NCBI GenBank assembly: GCA_025024175.1
Contig: QCXZ01000138.1
Location: 52,051,092-52,115,091, forward strand
DNA from: Rhyzopertha dominica
Lineage: Eukaryota > Arthropoda > Insecta > Coleoptera > Bostrichidae
Reading direction: 5' to 3'
Length of the DNA stretch: 64,000 nucleotides
The position numbers and the translations under genes are program-made. Positions 53,262 to 63,993 of the stretch are shown in pieces. Positions within the stretch are counted from its first letter, which is position 1; each line of letters opens with the position of its first letter. The notes below the pieces were generated by a model. It ran no database searches. It saw only the letters and a program-made list of their open reading frames with translations, and was not told the DNA's origin.

Positions 53262-53300
53262 TTCTTTCCAAAGCTGCGTCTGACGTTTACGTTTTTGGGT
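53262..53300 (+). promoter_or_regulatory. RpS21 5' noncoding exon with TOP-like start
   Basis: A pyrimidine run TTTCTTTCC at 53261-53269, followed by a short segment and a GGTAAAC donor near 53298, fits a first exon with a 5' terminal oligopyrimidine tract, the usual growth-control signal of ribosomal protein mRNAs. Its acceptor would be CTTTTAG at 53348-53354. Confidence 0.5.
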
Positions 53301-53378
53301 AAACTAAATAACATTCTGAATTCCTCACGAATTCATTATAATTTCGTCTTTTAGGTGTTAGTATACACAGTTCCGAAC

Positions 53379-53769
53379 ATGGAAAACGACGCCGGAGAAT
53401 TTGTCGATCTCTACTGCCCTAGGAAATGGTAATCGCCGTTTACAGTACACGTGCCGACTTAACCTACAAATCCCTCATTGTCTTGTAGCTCGTCCAGCAA
53501 CAGGATCATCCACGCTAAAGATCACGCTTCCATCCAGATAAGCTTAGCAGATGTCGACCCCCAGACCGGTAGAATGACGGACACAGCAAAAATGTACGCT
53601 CTGTGTGGCGCTATCCGAAGAATGGGTGAATCGGACGACTGCATTGTTAGGCTAGCGAAGAAAGATGAAATCCTCGCTAAGTAAGTTAAAATGTGCAAGC
53701 GAACAAGATTTGCTGCACTTCTGTAGGTTGCCTCATGCTAAATGGGTTCTTATTTTCAGGAACTTCTAG
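53379..53769 (+). CDS. RpS21: 40S ribosomal protein S21 (eS21)
   Basis: Three coding exons join in phase: 53379-53428, 53489-53680 and 53760-53769. They give exactly 83 residues, the standard insect length. The protein begins [16 protein letters not shown] and continues [17 protein letters not shown], with [19 protein letters not shown] near the end and a final KNF. eS21 is a small-subunit protein of the cytosolic ribosome needed for 18S rRNA maturation. Both introns are under 80 bp, with GTAATC and GTAAGT donors. The exon with the start codon begins with untranslated sequence after an acceptor at 53354. Two AATAAA signals at 53817 and 53826 end the gene. No truncation or odd residue is seen. 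Confidence 0.98.
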
Positions 53770-53929
53770 ATGGTTCGCAGTTTGCAAACAAATGTACTTT
53801 TTTTTAATTATTGACAAATAAACATAATAAAGTCAGTATGTCTTTATTTATTTACACAACAATATTAATGTCTTTGTTATATTTAAGAGGCATTATTTAT
53901 TTAGCCATGGACTTAACCTGTACAACTGA

Positions 53930-54900
53930 TTGTAAGACATTTTGGTAATTACTGTGAATATGTCACTCAAAAATATGTATAAACTCATATTTTATATCGT
54001 TTCCAATATTATCCATAGAGAACACCTAAATTGTGGTACTTCTCTAAAAGTTTTCCAGTTTATAGTTTACAAAATGGTGAACCATTGTATAATGTCATGA
54101 ATATCTGGCCAATCTAAACTCACAGGCATACAAAATTCCTTAGGATCATCAGCAAAAAGTAATATTCAAGAATGCTTCAGTATATTAACTACATCGTTAA
54201 GAAATAGTAAAAATAATATATGCCTTTAATGAGGACGCCATGAAATTCCGGAGTATTCTGAAATTGGAGGAGATTTAACAGCATTCATTATTATACACTT
54301 GGTCAGGCAAATATGATTTTATCCATTATTAGAAAGGATCATTAATGCCCTAATATGGCCAACTATCACAACCTTTTTTTAAAGATTAAGACGTAATTTG
54401 TTAACAGAAAAATTGTAGAGTTTGAAAGGCACTTCACTTTATATGCAACTGTACCAGAAACAATTAATGTCCAATGTCATCCAATACATTAGCTACAACT
54501 GACATTAACAAAAGGCTTCTATAATTTGAAACATTGATCCTTTCTACAGCCTTTTGTCGTCCAGTCTTCCATAGTTCTGACATATACCTTTGTTCTAACA
54601 AGTAATGATTTATTACAAAAAATCTTTAAAGGATTAAGCAACATTAGCACATTCTTTTACGAAAATACCTAGAATGGGCCTTCGCACTCAGACTTTCACA
54701 AGACTTTAAGAAATATAATGTATATGAAATCGTATCATCAGAAATCTGAATAGGTATGATTTTGAAATGCCACTATAATTGTTTCAACTACAATTTATAA
54801 AACAGCAAAAACATTCATCTGGAATTAGATGAAATGTCATTCTCAACCCTGACGAACTGGATATTACTTACAATCTTTCCTTAAAGAATAAGTTAGATAA
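53930..54900 (-). mobile_element. Jockey-like RT relic
   Basis: The minus-strand translation gives a ruined GVPQGSHLGPILF block (GISWRPH, then HILFL), then FLNDVVNILKHS and ILLFADDPKEF, the FADD catalytic box. Stops are scattered throughout. It occupies the space between RpS21 and the F-box gene. Confidence 0.65.
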
Positions 54901-55427
54901 ATAATCATCCAGGTATTTGTGCTTTAATAACCAGTGAGGAAATGAGATGTTTCTAAATTTTTTAAAGGGTAGGTACATATTCCACTTTATTACAAGGTAT
55001 ACTGGTGTACATGATAACGCCTAAAAGTAAGGTTGATGATTACATTTTGAATTCGAGTTGATATTAGCTCATAAGAGAATATAGATATTTAAAATACTTT
55101 TATTTCAAACATTTTTTCCATAAGATCACTAAGCATAGATATGCATTTTCCATAGCAGATTAGTCTGCTTGATGGCAACTTATGGGATTAAAGGTAATCA
55201 AAGTTAAACAGATATTGATTTCATTGCCCGATTGCTGGGCTCGGAATTCAAGTACCTACAAAATCGATAAGTATATAAATACAAAAGCAGTTTCGTTATT
55301 TGTTGGTTGTCAGGTATCCGATTAAGCATGTGCTGCCACCTGCCCAGCCGTTTAAGACAATGACTCTTGTGACTAATTTCAAATCTGTTAAAAAAACACT
55401 TGCCAAATACGGATAAGGAAGTTTAAA

Positions 55428-55433
55428 ATGTAA
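55428..55433 (+). promoter_or_regulatory. start-stop upstream ORF before the F-box gene
   Basis: ATG is followed immediately by TAA, ending one base before the ATG at 55435. A start-stop element of this kind can stall scanning ribosomes. Its presence is certain; its function is inference and depends on where transcription starts. Confidence 0.4.
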
Positions 55434-55434
55434 G

Positions 55435-56788
55435 ATGGCTGATAGTGGTGTTGGTGCAGTGTCAAGTAATGTAAATACGCAAAATGAAAACGAAGGAGTA
55501 ACTTCTAGTGATCTAAACAGCAACGATAGTGTACACAAAGGTAATTGTTATTTTTCGCCCTATTGTTTATCTCACGAATACCTCAATTTCCGCTTTGACA
55601 GCTGTTCGTTTACATTGCATAAAAAACGGCTTTATCTGTACTAATGCTAAGTATACTTGTCGAGTACACGTAATATTGTAGTTTTGGGAGTCGTTATACG
55701 TGGAAAATGCGAAAATACACCAAAATCAATGACTTTTGTTGAAATTAAGGGACCGAATGTAGGTTATGGTACGGTATTGTGTACACCAGTGAGTCATTTG
55801 TCTACTTTGCGCAATTTTCTCGCGTACTTTCGCTCTTTTTGTTTGGTTACTGTTCAAACAAAGCGCCGTCTTTTGTTTATGTTGCTTTCATGTTCAAAAA
55901 TGAATCAACAGGCTGTTATCTGGTGGGATTCTTATTGGTTTACGCGAATCAATAAGGCGGGAAAATTAAATTGCATTTGGCATAGGCAAACCAAGGAAAC
56001 TAGTCCCCATAATCTCCCTTTTGTGATTGCTACTCTGCTAAAACCGAATATTCTTTCCAGTTTTGCCAAAGTACCTCTTGGAGGACTACGAATTAAATGA
56101 TCATCCGCAGACTCTGCTAAATGCTTTCAGCTACCTCGAAAGTACCTCCATGGTGTTGAACACTTCCGATACTTTCATAGTTTTCTTGTACATTCTCATG
56201 TTGGAGACTGGTTTCGTACCAAAGGAATTCGCCGGGGATGCTGCCACAGACTGCGGGGAGTTTTGCTACCCCAGAATATTAAAATTAACAGAACGGTTGC
56301 CTACCAAATGGAAACTGGACAGATCGTACTACATCAACTTCGTTTTACCTTGTTTGCCGAATGACATATGCAAGTTCTTCTGTATAGTTGCCGGAGAGGA
56401 CATTTTGGCCACGTGCACCATACAGGACAGCAAAATTGGATATTCGTTCCTATTCGATCCTTCCGTTTACATCGTTGACAACAATACAAGATTATTTCAG
56501 AACCTCAGGGGTCTGTCGATAAAATTCAAGGACTCCATTAGTTATCCGTTAAAGAGCTTTGTTTTGTCCATGTACAATATACCTCATAACAGTTTACTTT
56601 ATTTACCGTACGAAGTTGTTTTGTGTATACTGAGATATGTTGATAAGTACGATATAAGGAATGTAAGTCGAGCTTCGCGTATGTTTGAGAATATAGATAA
56701 GGATCCAAAGCTCAGGCACATAATGAACAAAAACGAGGGTTATCCCAGGGCAAATGTTAGGCTACTGAATCATTACGATTTTATGTAA
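55435..56788 (+). CDS. FBXO7/nutcracker-like F-box protein
   Basis: Two plus-strand exons (55435-55540 and 56061-56788) join in phase through AAAG|GTAATT and TTCTTTCCAG, giving 277 residues. The first 36 residues are Ser/Asn-rich and disordered. Residues of about 45-200 match the FP (Fbxo7/PI31) dimerisation domain: LLNAFSYLESTSM, VFLYILMLETGFVP, KWKLDRSYYINFVLPC, NLRGLSIKFKDSISYPLKSF. An F-box follows at about 214-258 (LLYLPYEVVLCILRYVDKYD). The chain ends soon after, without the proline-rich tail of vertebrate FBXO7 and without its N-terminal ubiquitin-like domain, as in Drosophila Nutcracker. That protein binds PI31 and acts in an SCF ligase controlling proteasome activity and caspases in spermatid differentiation. 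AATAAA lies at 56835. The sequence between the exons is open at 55657-56100 but looks intronic. Confidence 0.9.
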
Positions 56789-56901
56789 TCGCTTTATAAA
56801 CATGGTTGTGTTGTAGTCTATGTAAGTGGTATTTAATAAACTGTGTATTGAGGTCACATCGCTTGTTTTCTTTTTGTCAGGCTTATCTGTCTTTTTTACA
56901 G

Positions 56902-56991
56902 AAAACGGTCCAGTATCGCCACTTCCGGAAGCAACATCTTCGGGAACTACAGGGAAAATTCCAGAGTATTCTGCGTGTAATGGTGAAGTCG
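56902..56991 (+). CDS. symmetric 90-bp exon, alternative partner of the F-box first exon
   Basis: A TTTTTTACAG acceptor and a GTCG|GTAAGT donor enclose 90 nt. Entering with the G left by exon 55435-55540, it reads ENGPVSPLPEATSSGTTGKI and PEYSACNGEV with no stop, and it leaves in the same phase. It lies beyond the F-box stop and polyadenylation signal, so a transcript using it would skip the FP/F-box exon. A possible next exon is 57768-57847 (after TTTTTTTTTAGCAG), reading EQEINLLFTSLLKVYELVKV and stopping at 57845-57847. The three would encode a 91-residue protein of unknown function. Sequence alone cannot show that it is made. Confidence 0.4.
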
Positions 56992-56999
56992 GTAAGTAG

Positions 57000-58715
57000 C
57001 ACATAATATTCATTGGTTAAGAGATTAAGAGCCCTGACTAGAACAATATTTTTTTAGTCAGAATTATAGTTTCTATATTTTATTCAAATTCATAGTTAAT
57101 TATTGTGGTAATGTCACTATATAGTATTTACACCCCTTGTAGGATTTCGATTTTTGATATGAGATGCGCATTCTTGTTCACAAAAGACTGATATTTTCTT
57201 CATGCTGAATTAATCAACCATAAACAAAGAAATGCAGTGACATAGATTTTATAAATACCATATTAATTAATAATAAGTTATACTATTTAACAATCTAGTT
57301 AAACAATAGGAAACCGTAAAATTGATTTAGCTTATTTGTCTAGATCCTGATGATGACAAATTTTTGGTATAAAAAAAGGTTATGCTCCCTTAATTTGACC
57401 TGTAGGAACCTTTTAATGAGTATATTTATAAGGTCCGTTTTTTAGCCCACCTCTTATGCATTATTGGCTAATTATTATCTTTATCTGTTTTTGAGATAAT
57501 ATGACTAAAATTCTTTATTTCTTATGGGCGCCATTTGTATTTCGCCAAATTTATAACTAGGCTATTTTGTTTTGTTCTTTCAAAACAAAATAAAATTTTC
57601 TCAATTTTCAGTAACTAAAAAATACTTTTACAATCTGTACAGGTTATCTAATTTTGTTTGGGATTGGGTGGGGGTATCTGGCTTAGAATCCAGTCGTGTA
57701 GTTAGTCTCTTTCTATATACTTTAGTTTTCTTAATTTTAACCAAAGATGTTTGTTTTTTTTTAGCAGAGCAAGAAATTAATTTGCTTTTTACAAGCCTTT
57801 TAAAAGTATATGAGTTAGTCAAGGTCAAAAATCAATATTTTCAATGACAGTACGTCTGTGTTATCAATAAATCAAGAAAAACCGTTTGCCAACATTTGTT
57901 TCAAGATATTTAGTTTACCTGTGCCAATGGCTTGTCAAGCAATTGTTGTATTTCTAGCAACAGAACACATTTAGACCAAACCAGCCCTGAAGTATTAGAA
58001 AACATTTAGTTTTGATTTTATCGAGACCAGAATTTATTTTCGAATTTATCAAGTGGGCCAAAATTCCAAAAATGTGCCACGTTTGGTCCTATTTCACTTC
58101 AAAATTCCTACCCATAGAACATCTTGACAGGTAGCGTGAATTTGTATGGTTGATATTTGTTTTTTGGAAGTCTTACATTTTTTCAGGATAAGCATCTAGG
58201 TTGGTTAAAACTGTAATCTCCATAATTTCTTGATTTTCCCTCTGGTGTGAGTTTGAATGTGGTTTGTGAAATTGGTCAATTTTTATAGTCAGGAATTTAT
58301 CTCAACCGGTTACTTTATAACTGAAATTATACCTGTAGATGGAGTTTAATTTTATGCCAAATATTTTTTCTTTATAAAACGTTCTACTTTTCAAAAATAT
58401 AGATTTGCCATAAAAAAGTTGATGTCATGTGCACAAGATGTCAGTAAATTCAAAAAAGAACATTATTAATTAGCCAATGTGGTTTATAATCTTAAATTTA
58501 ATTTTTTGCTCTTGTGTTGTTAGTTTTCTCATTTGAGGAATGATCCAAGAATTCCAGTTTGACAAACATTAGTTACCACTGAGATCAAAAAAGCATTGTA
58601 CAAATTTTATTTGCATTATTTACCATTTTGGCACTGGAAGGTATCTTCCTTTTAGTCATATAGTATAGATCACTAGCAGAGGTTAGTTGCTATACTAGCT
58701 CATGGCTCTGTTGTT
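57000..58715. other. AT-rich intergenic DNA, one possible small exon
   Basis: Apart from the possible exon at 57768-57847 described with the 56902 exon, no gene or transposon motif was recognised. Confidence 0.4.
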
Positions 58716-58719
58716 CAAT

Positions 58720-60090
58720 GAATCCGTCAGATTTTTTGCATTGCAAGTGAAGCATCTGAAAAACAAGGAGGTGTGGAATTTAGGCATATCCAGAGACGAT
58801 AAAATTTAGTTTGTTTTAAATATGAGGGAGCCTCAGTAATAAGTACCATATGTACTAGAACGAGCAGTAGTAATCTATAAATACTGGGTGTTTTCAACCA
58901 CTTCAGTTCATTAATCTTAGCGGAAACGTGGTCAAACTTTCTCAAGCGGAACACAAATCGACAACAAGTATTTTGCACTAACTGTGTGCGATGTTGCATT
59001 CTTAAAGTTAAACAAGGAAAATAGGCCACCAAGCCATAGTTCAGCAAGGGTAATACAAGAGTTTCTACAAGTTTTTTACGAATCTTAAAGTTAATTAAAC
59101 TGACGTTGGTGTATAGCAACTTAAGTGCAAAATAAGATTTTTTTTAGAACGTGACTCTCAAATCGAGGACTCTCGTCGAAAACCAAACCTTGCACTTACC
59201 AGCATTAAGTTTGAAGTTGTTGTTCTTACTGTATTTAGAAACAGAGTTTAAGTCCTCGGCGAGTCTCACGCGTGCACTAGCTATATCCTGTAACTTAAAA
59301 GAAACGTACAGCTGTGTATCATCTGCATAGCCAACAGTATTTCAAAACTGAACTGTAGCGAAAATATCAGATGTTTAGATTAAATAAAGAAGAGGACCCA
59401 AAACTGATCCCTGAGGCACACCAGTAGTGACAGGCACTCCAGCAGAAAGAAAGTCGTTGACTCTAACCATTTCGAAGCGGTTTGCAAAATAAGACTCGAA
59501 AAATCCACGCGCAATTGCATCAAGTCCAAGAAACGATAATTTAGCACACATTAATGCATGATCAATTGTATCAAAGGCTTTTGAGAAATCAAGCATAACC
59601 AAAGCAGTGCAATTGCCTCTATCACGCTCTCTTACTATATCGTCTAAGACCTTTAGTAAAATGGTGGCAGAACTTTGGTTTTTCTGAAAACCAGATTGAA
59701 GGGGCGAAATAATATTGTTCTCTAGTGCATAAGTGTACAGTTGACTATGAACAACTTTCTCAATTATTTGCAAGAATGTAGGTACTAAACTTATTGGCCT
59801 GAGGTCGCTGTAATTAACAGGATTGCTAGTTTTTGGGGTCGGAATCACAATTGAGGTTTTCCATAGTTGTGGAAAGTAACCACTTTCCAAACAACAGTTC
59901 ACAAGATGAGTAATATGGGGAGCAAGCCTTGTCAAACAGAAATGAATCATCTTTACTGAAATGCCGTCAGCACCAGGAGCGGAAAACCTGAGTTTAGATA
60001 TTATGTTCAAAATTGTATCGACATCGGGAAGGGCGAAAGAGAAAGCAACATTTTCTTTATATTTGTTTGAATGCATTTAAATGTTCTACA
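58720..60090 (-). mobile_element. Jockey-like non-LTR retrotransposon, 5'-truncated
   Basis: The minus strand encodes a reverse transcriptase in order: SAPGADGISVKMIHFC, then SNPVNYSDLRPISLVPTF, SPLQSGFQKNQSSATILL, VMLDFSKAFDTIDHALM and PVTTGVPQGSVLGPLLYLI (60076-59375). After a stop it resumes with VGYADDTQLYVSFK, the catalytic box. A downstream piece (59119-58727) matches the post-RT domain (KKLVETLVLPLLNYG). Only a few stops and frameshifts are present, so this is the best preserved LINE in the window. The upstream part continues into the repeat at 60.08-60.50 kb. Confidence 0.9.
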
Positions 60091-60505
60091 AAGAAGACAA
60101 ATACATTTGTCTTTTGGTATTTGTCAATTGCTTGTTTGTCCATGTGGTCTTCTTTCATTATTGCTGCCACGGTAGCAGTATGAGGGCTCCAACTTCTGTG
60201 GTCGTGTTTAACACTAGTTCAACACTCTGTAACCCCTACTCCATCAAGTTATACTGTTGAACTATCCACACACTACTCCTGGCAAGCGTCTTTTAATGCA
60301 CGGTGAATTTCGGCAACCGTTTTTTTCACGCAGTGTTTAAATTTTGATATACGCACATTAATCGACTACTGTGACGCGTTCCGTTGCATCAAACTACCCC
60401 GATTTGAGAATTTTTTACACATAAACTGAGCTAAGTGATGTCCTAATGATAGACTTTTATAATTTGACAGCACTTGTTTTTTATGTGCAAGAATTATAAC
60501 ATGAC
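60076..60505 (-). repeat. probable LINE 5' segment, second copy at 21 kb
   Basis: The reverse complement matches 20990-21370 at high identity, with about 85 extra bases here (around 60275-60365). It adjoins the RT frame at 60076 without a visible break, so it probably belongs to the same element. No clear protein domain is recognised in it. Confidence 0.6.
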
Positions 60506-60870
60506 CCTCGTAGTACAATTGAGGAAAAAGAAAAGTACTGAGAGTGATTCTTTCAGAATCAATGGATTAACGCATACGATTATACTCTGAAGAAGAAAAC
60601 TTCGATTTTGCGTTTTCAAGAAGCGAGATTTGGTACTTCATGTAAATAATAATTCAACCAAAATCTTCATTTCAGCCCATTTAAAGCACGTGATATTCGC
60701 AGATATCTCGCGATTCTTCCGAAAATCGTGCCTTTCGCTTAGTTTCGCACCATTTAAGATTTAGAATAGTCAGCGCGTACGATACGCATCTTTCCTTTTG
60801 TACGGCAATCGACGACACTTTTCCCGCCCCCTGAGCTGAGGCTGGCGGCGTAATCTCTGTTCCTTAAATA

Positions 60871-61083
60871 GCTTATCCTGTTATGTCCGCTCCCCAACAT
60901 CGATCGTCTTCCTCCGGGACGAGTTCATAATCGCTCCCGATGTCGGGTGGTGTACCTACATTCCGAAAATCGAAATCTGGAGCATCAGCATCCTCCTCCG
61001 GCACCGGTGGGGTGTAACCCGCGTTTGAATTCCATAAACGGTGATTTGTGACCTTAGGGAATTCAATTTTTCCGTATTTTCTA
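60871..61083 (-). CDS. candidate terminal exon of an unidentified acidic protein
   Basis: On the minus strand, after an AAAATTTAG acceptor, 70 codons are open to a TAA at about 60871. The reading includes KYGKIEFPKVTNHRLW, NAGYTPPVPEEDADAPDFDF and GTPPDIGSDYELVPEEDDR, and ends RCWGADITG. The Asp/Glu/Pro-rich character, the coherent composition and the GC-rich third positions argue for real coding in otherwise AT-rich DNA. No upstream exon was found before the window ends, where LINE and Penelope sequences intervene. A neighbouring frame (ADLHVELDEFRQNLENTEKL, just upstream) is also open and may indicate a frameshifted relic instead. The protein family is not recognised. Confidence 0.35.
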
Positions 61084-61089
61084 AATTTT

Positions 61090-61795
61090 GGCGAAACTCA
61101 TCGAGTTCTACGTGTAGGTCCGCCACTAAATAAATATTTCATTGAATATTGTGTATACATTGTGAGATTGCCAAAGGAAAACAGGTCATACTATAACTGC
61201 CTGTTAAATTTTGTGCTTTAAACTATGCGGTATATTTTACTGTCGTGTAGTTTCAAAATATTTAATACTCGGCGACCTCATTTTTTTGTTGCCTATGGGA
61301 CAGTATACGATGATACGATATTGTTTCGGTGCCTTTGCACCTCCTCATTTTTATAAGGGTGTTTCAAGGGTATTAGGGAAGTTTGTGGGGTCAAATAGCC
61401 CAGGTGTTACAGATGTAAAAATAACAAAAAAAGAAAACATTGCGTACAAATTGAAATGTGACCTAAACTGTTCGTTGAGAGGAAATAATAATTAAAAGTA
61501 AAATCGAAACTCCTGGTCCTCCCATAATATATTATTTAAACAATTTTTTTTTTGTATTTCGAAAAAGTAGAACCTAAATTCATCCAAATATATGTCTCTG
61601 TTTTTTTTTGCCCGAAGAATGCTAAAGTGGTATCACAAATTAGTATACGTCAGTAATAATAAGAATCCAGTAATCCATGTATGTAAATAAAACAAGCATT
61701 TTTGCAGGGTAATAAATTTGAAACAACGGGAGCTATTTGTGTTTTCTGTTCATTTATTCATGTGGTCAGCTTCAAAAAAATGATATTCAGTGTAT
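61090..61795. other. intergenic DNA, no supported gene
   Basis: A 94-codon plus-strand frame at 61211-61495 has no domain. The rest is AT-rich with T-runs. Confidence 0.4.
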
Positions 61796-61799
61796 CCAA

Positions 61800-62515
61800 A
61801 AAGTCACTCAGCTACTGTTTCTACCGATAAATGCTCATAAGACACTTCACAACCAAGTATTTGCAATTTCAAATGCCTGTTTGCAGAAAAACCCAGTATT
61901 ATAAAGCTATTCATTCGAGGATGTCTGTTCTTGTATATGGTCTTCCTTAGTTTCTTGGTCTTCCTTCTTTGCCAGTGTTTCCCACTTCTGCAATGTCCAT
62001 ACTTCACCTGCAAAAGTCACTATAGGTCTCACGATTGTTGTGTATAACTTTATTTTTAGCAATCCTGAAATTAATTTGCTTTTTAATACCCGATTTAATG
62101 AGTAGACACAGCGTCCACGGTTATCTGCCATCAATCGGTTCTGTATCTAGCTTTGTTGCGAATACTGTTCCAAAGATACACAAAACTGTTTACTTCCTCA
62201 AAGCTGTATCTTTTTGCTTCCCCGATGTCAGTTCTATTGCCCGTGTTTTCACATTTTCTCTACTTGTCCATCTCATATATTTTGTTTTGGACTGGTTTAT
62301 TTCGAAGCCCACACTTGCTGCTGTCTGCTCAAGTCTTCCTATCACATCCACCAGTTCTGTTTTTCCCCGTGTTACCACAACCACATCATATGATACACCT
62401 GTAGATTTTGGCATCCCTGATGATATTCTCCAGTACAAAGTTAAACAAGATTGGAGACAAACGATCGCCTTGTTCTAAACCTCTCTCAACTGAAAATTGT
62501 CTTCATTGTTGTAAG
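61800..62515 (-). mobile_element. non-LTR retrotransposon RT C-terminal relic
   Basis: The minus-strand translation gives VERGLEQGDRLSPILFNFVL, then SYDVVVVTRGKTELVDVIGR with SVGFEINQSKTKYM, then LYTTIVRPIVTFAGEVWTLQ. These are the late RT blocks of RTE/Jockey-type LINEs. The YADD box is altered to YDVV. It is 5'-truncated, and the right end meets the Penelope-like element. Confidence 0.75.
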
Positions 62516-62551
62516 TCTTATTAATGAATAGTGGAGTTTTTTGGAAGTTAT

Positions 62552-63993
62552 TAAATAATAATAAAACACTTGTTTAATCCTACTTCCAAACTTTTATTTT
62601 TGGCAAAGCCAAATGCCAGCATTTCAACCGCCAAGCGGCCTTCTTCGGTGGCTTAACAAGTATAACTAAATTAAAACAGTAAAGACATTTAAACATATTG
62701 TAAACATAGATAGGTAACAGAGTAGTGTGGTGTGGGAAAAGAATTTGTTTATATTATATTTTCGACTTGACTATTGCGATAAGTGGGTTATTTAAGGGCG
62801 TGAGATCCGTATTTAGCAGATGGCTTGAGTTGCGTTTCATGTAAACAGCCTCTAAGGGGTTCAAGTTGACGCGTGTGGACGGTTTTATGTTCTTGACGTT
62901 GGCAATATTAAACTTTGATATTAATAACTTTACACAAAAATTAAATTCATTATATCAGTCGATAAATTTCACTTTTGAACTAGAAAAGGATTTTCAATTG
63001 CCATTTTTAGATTTATTAATATCAAGAAAAGATGAAACAATCACGTTCAATATTTACAGAAAACCGACACATACAGATAATTACATAAAAAACAGTTCTT
63101 GTACACCTTTCAAATACAAAATGTCCGCCTTCAATAACTTAATACATAGATTGCTAAATGTGCCATTATCCACAGAAAATTATAAAAACGAACTATCATA
63201 CATATATAATTTAGCCAATTCAAATGGATTCAAAAAAGAAATGATCAGTAAGTTATTGAACAAACACAAATACAAATTAAATTTACAATCTTGCACGCAT
63301 CTTAGTCCAGAAAAAGAAATCATATTCCATAGAAAATTTACATACCATCCTTCAATAGAGCATAAATTTCAAAATTTATTTTCTAAATTTAATATAAATC
63401 TTGCTTTTGGAAACAACTACACATTAAAGAACTTATTAGGTAACACCCTGGATAAAGAAGATATGTTAAACAAATCTGGAATTTATGAAATTAAATGCTG
63501 TAACTGCCCAAAAAAGTACATTGGCCAAACAAAACGTAATGCAAATATTAGATTCAAAGAACATATGTACCACGTAAACAATAGAAATGGAGAAAAATCT
63601 GCACTAGCTTTACATAATATTGAAACAGGTCACAAATTTAATATTGCCAACGTCAAGAACATAAAACCGTCCACACGCGTCAACTTGAACCCCTTAGAGG
63701 CTGTTTACATGAAACGCAACTCAAGCCATCTGCTAAATACGGATCTCACGCCCTTAAATAACCCACTTATCGCAATAGTCAAGTCGAAAATATAATATAA
63801 ACAAATTCTTTTCCCACACCACACTACTCTGTTACCTATCTATGTTTACAATATGTTTAAATGTCTTTACTGTTTTAATTTAGTTATACTTGTTAAGCCA
63901 CCGAAGAAGGCCGCTTGGCGGTTGAAATGCTGGCATTTGGCTTTGCCAAAAATAAAAGTTTGGAAGTAGGATTAAACAAGTGTTTTATTATTA
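62552..63993 (+). mobile_element. Penelope-like element with about 360-bp inverted arms
   Basis: The right arm (about 63640-63993) contains the end of the coding region and the 3' noncoding part. The left arm (about 62552-62914) is its near-perfect reverse complement. Between them lie the C-terminal part of the RT and the GIY-YIG endonuclease. Penelope-like elements often carry terminal repeats in inverted orientation with 5' truncation, and this copy fits. Both arms contain a hammerhead-like stem: CCGAAGA, a GGCCGC/GCGGTT hairpin, GAAA, then ATGC-TG-GCAT, near 63899-63940 on plus and mirrored near 62603-62645. Confidence 0.92.
62866..63795 (+). CDS. Penelope-like RT C-terminus plus GIY-YIG endonuclease
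   Basis: An uninterrupted frame of 309 codons. The first 16 or so residues come from antisense reading of the inverted left arm, so the annotated ATG is probably not the original start. True homology begins near INNFTQKLNSLYQSINFTF and runs through FLDLLISRKDETITFNIYRK, the C-terminal RT region. Residues of about 203-285 form the GIY-YIG nuclease: SGIYEIKCCNC, a Cys-rich insertion, then KYIGQTKRNANIRFKEHMYH, with the family's Gly-Ile-Tyr and Tyr-Ile-Gly pair and Arg in KR. In Penelope-like elements this nuclease nicks the target for priming. The RT catalytic core is missing, so the protein cannot support transposition alone. The lack of stops suggests recent insertion. Confidence 0.9.
   Translation: MTRVDGFMFLTLAILNFDINNFTQKLNSLYQSINFTFELEKDFQLPFLDLLISRKDETITFNIYRKPTHTDNYIKNSSCTPFKYKMSAFNNLIHRLLNVPLSTENYKNELSYIYNLANSNGFKKEMISKLLNKHKYKLNLQSCTHLSPEKEIIFHRKFTYHPSIEHKFQNLFSKFNINLAFGNNYTLKNLLGNTLDKEDMLNKSGIYEIKCCNCPKKYIGQTKRNANIRFKEHMYHVNNRNGEKSALALHNIETGHKFNIANVKNIKPSTRVNLNPLEAVYMKRNSSHLLNTDLTPLNNPLIAIVKSKI

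Noticed and set aside
55657..56100. 147-codon open frame upstream of the F-box exon
   Set aside because: It lies between a good donor and a good acceptor whose phases match, has no domain, and overlaps the F-box exon in another frame. Treated as intron.
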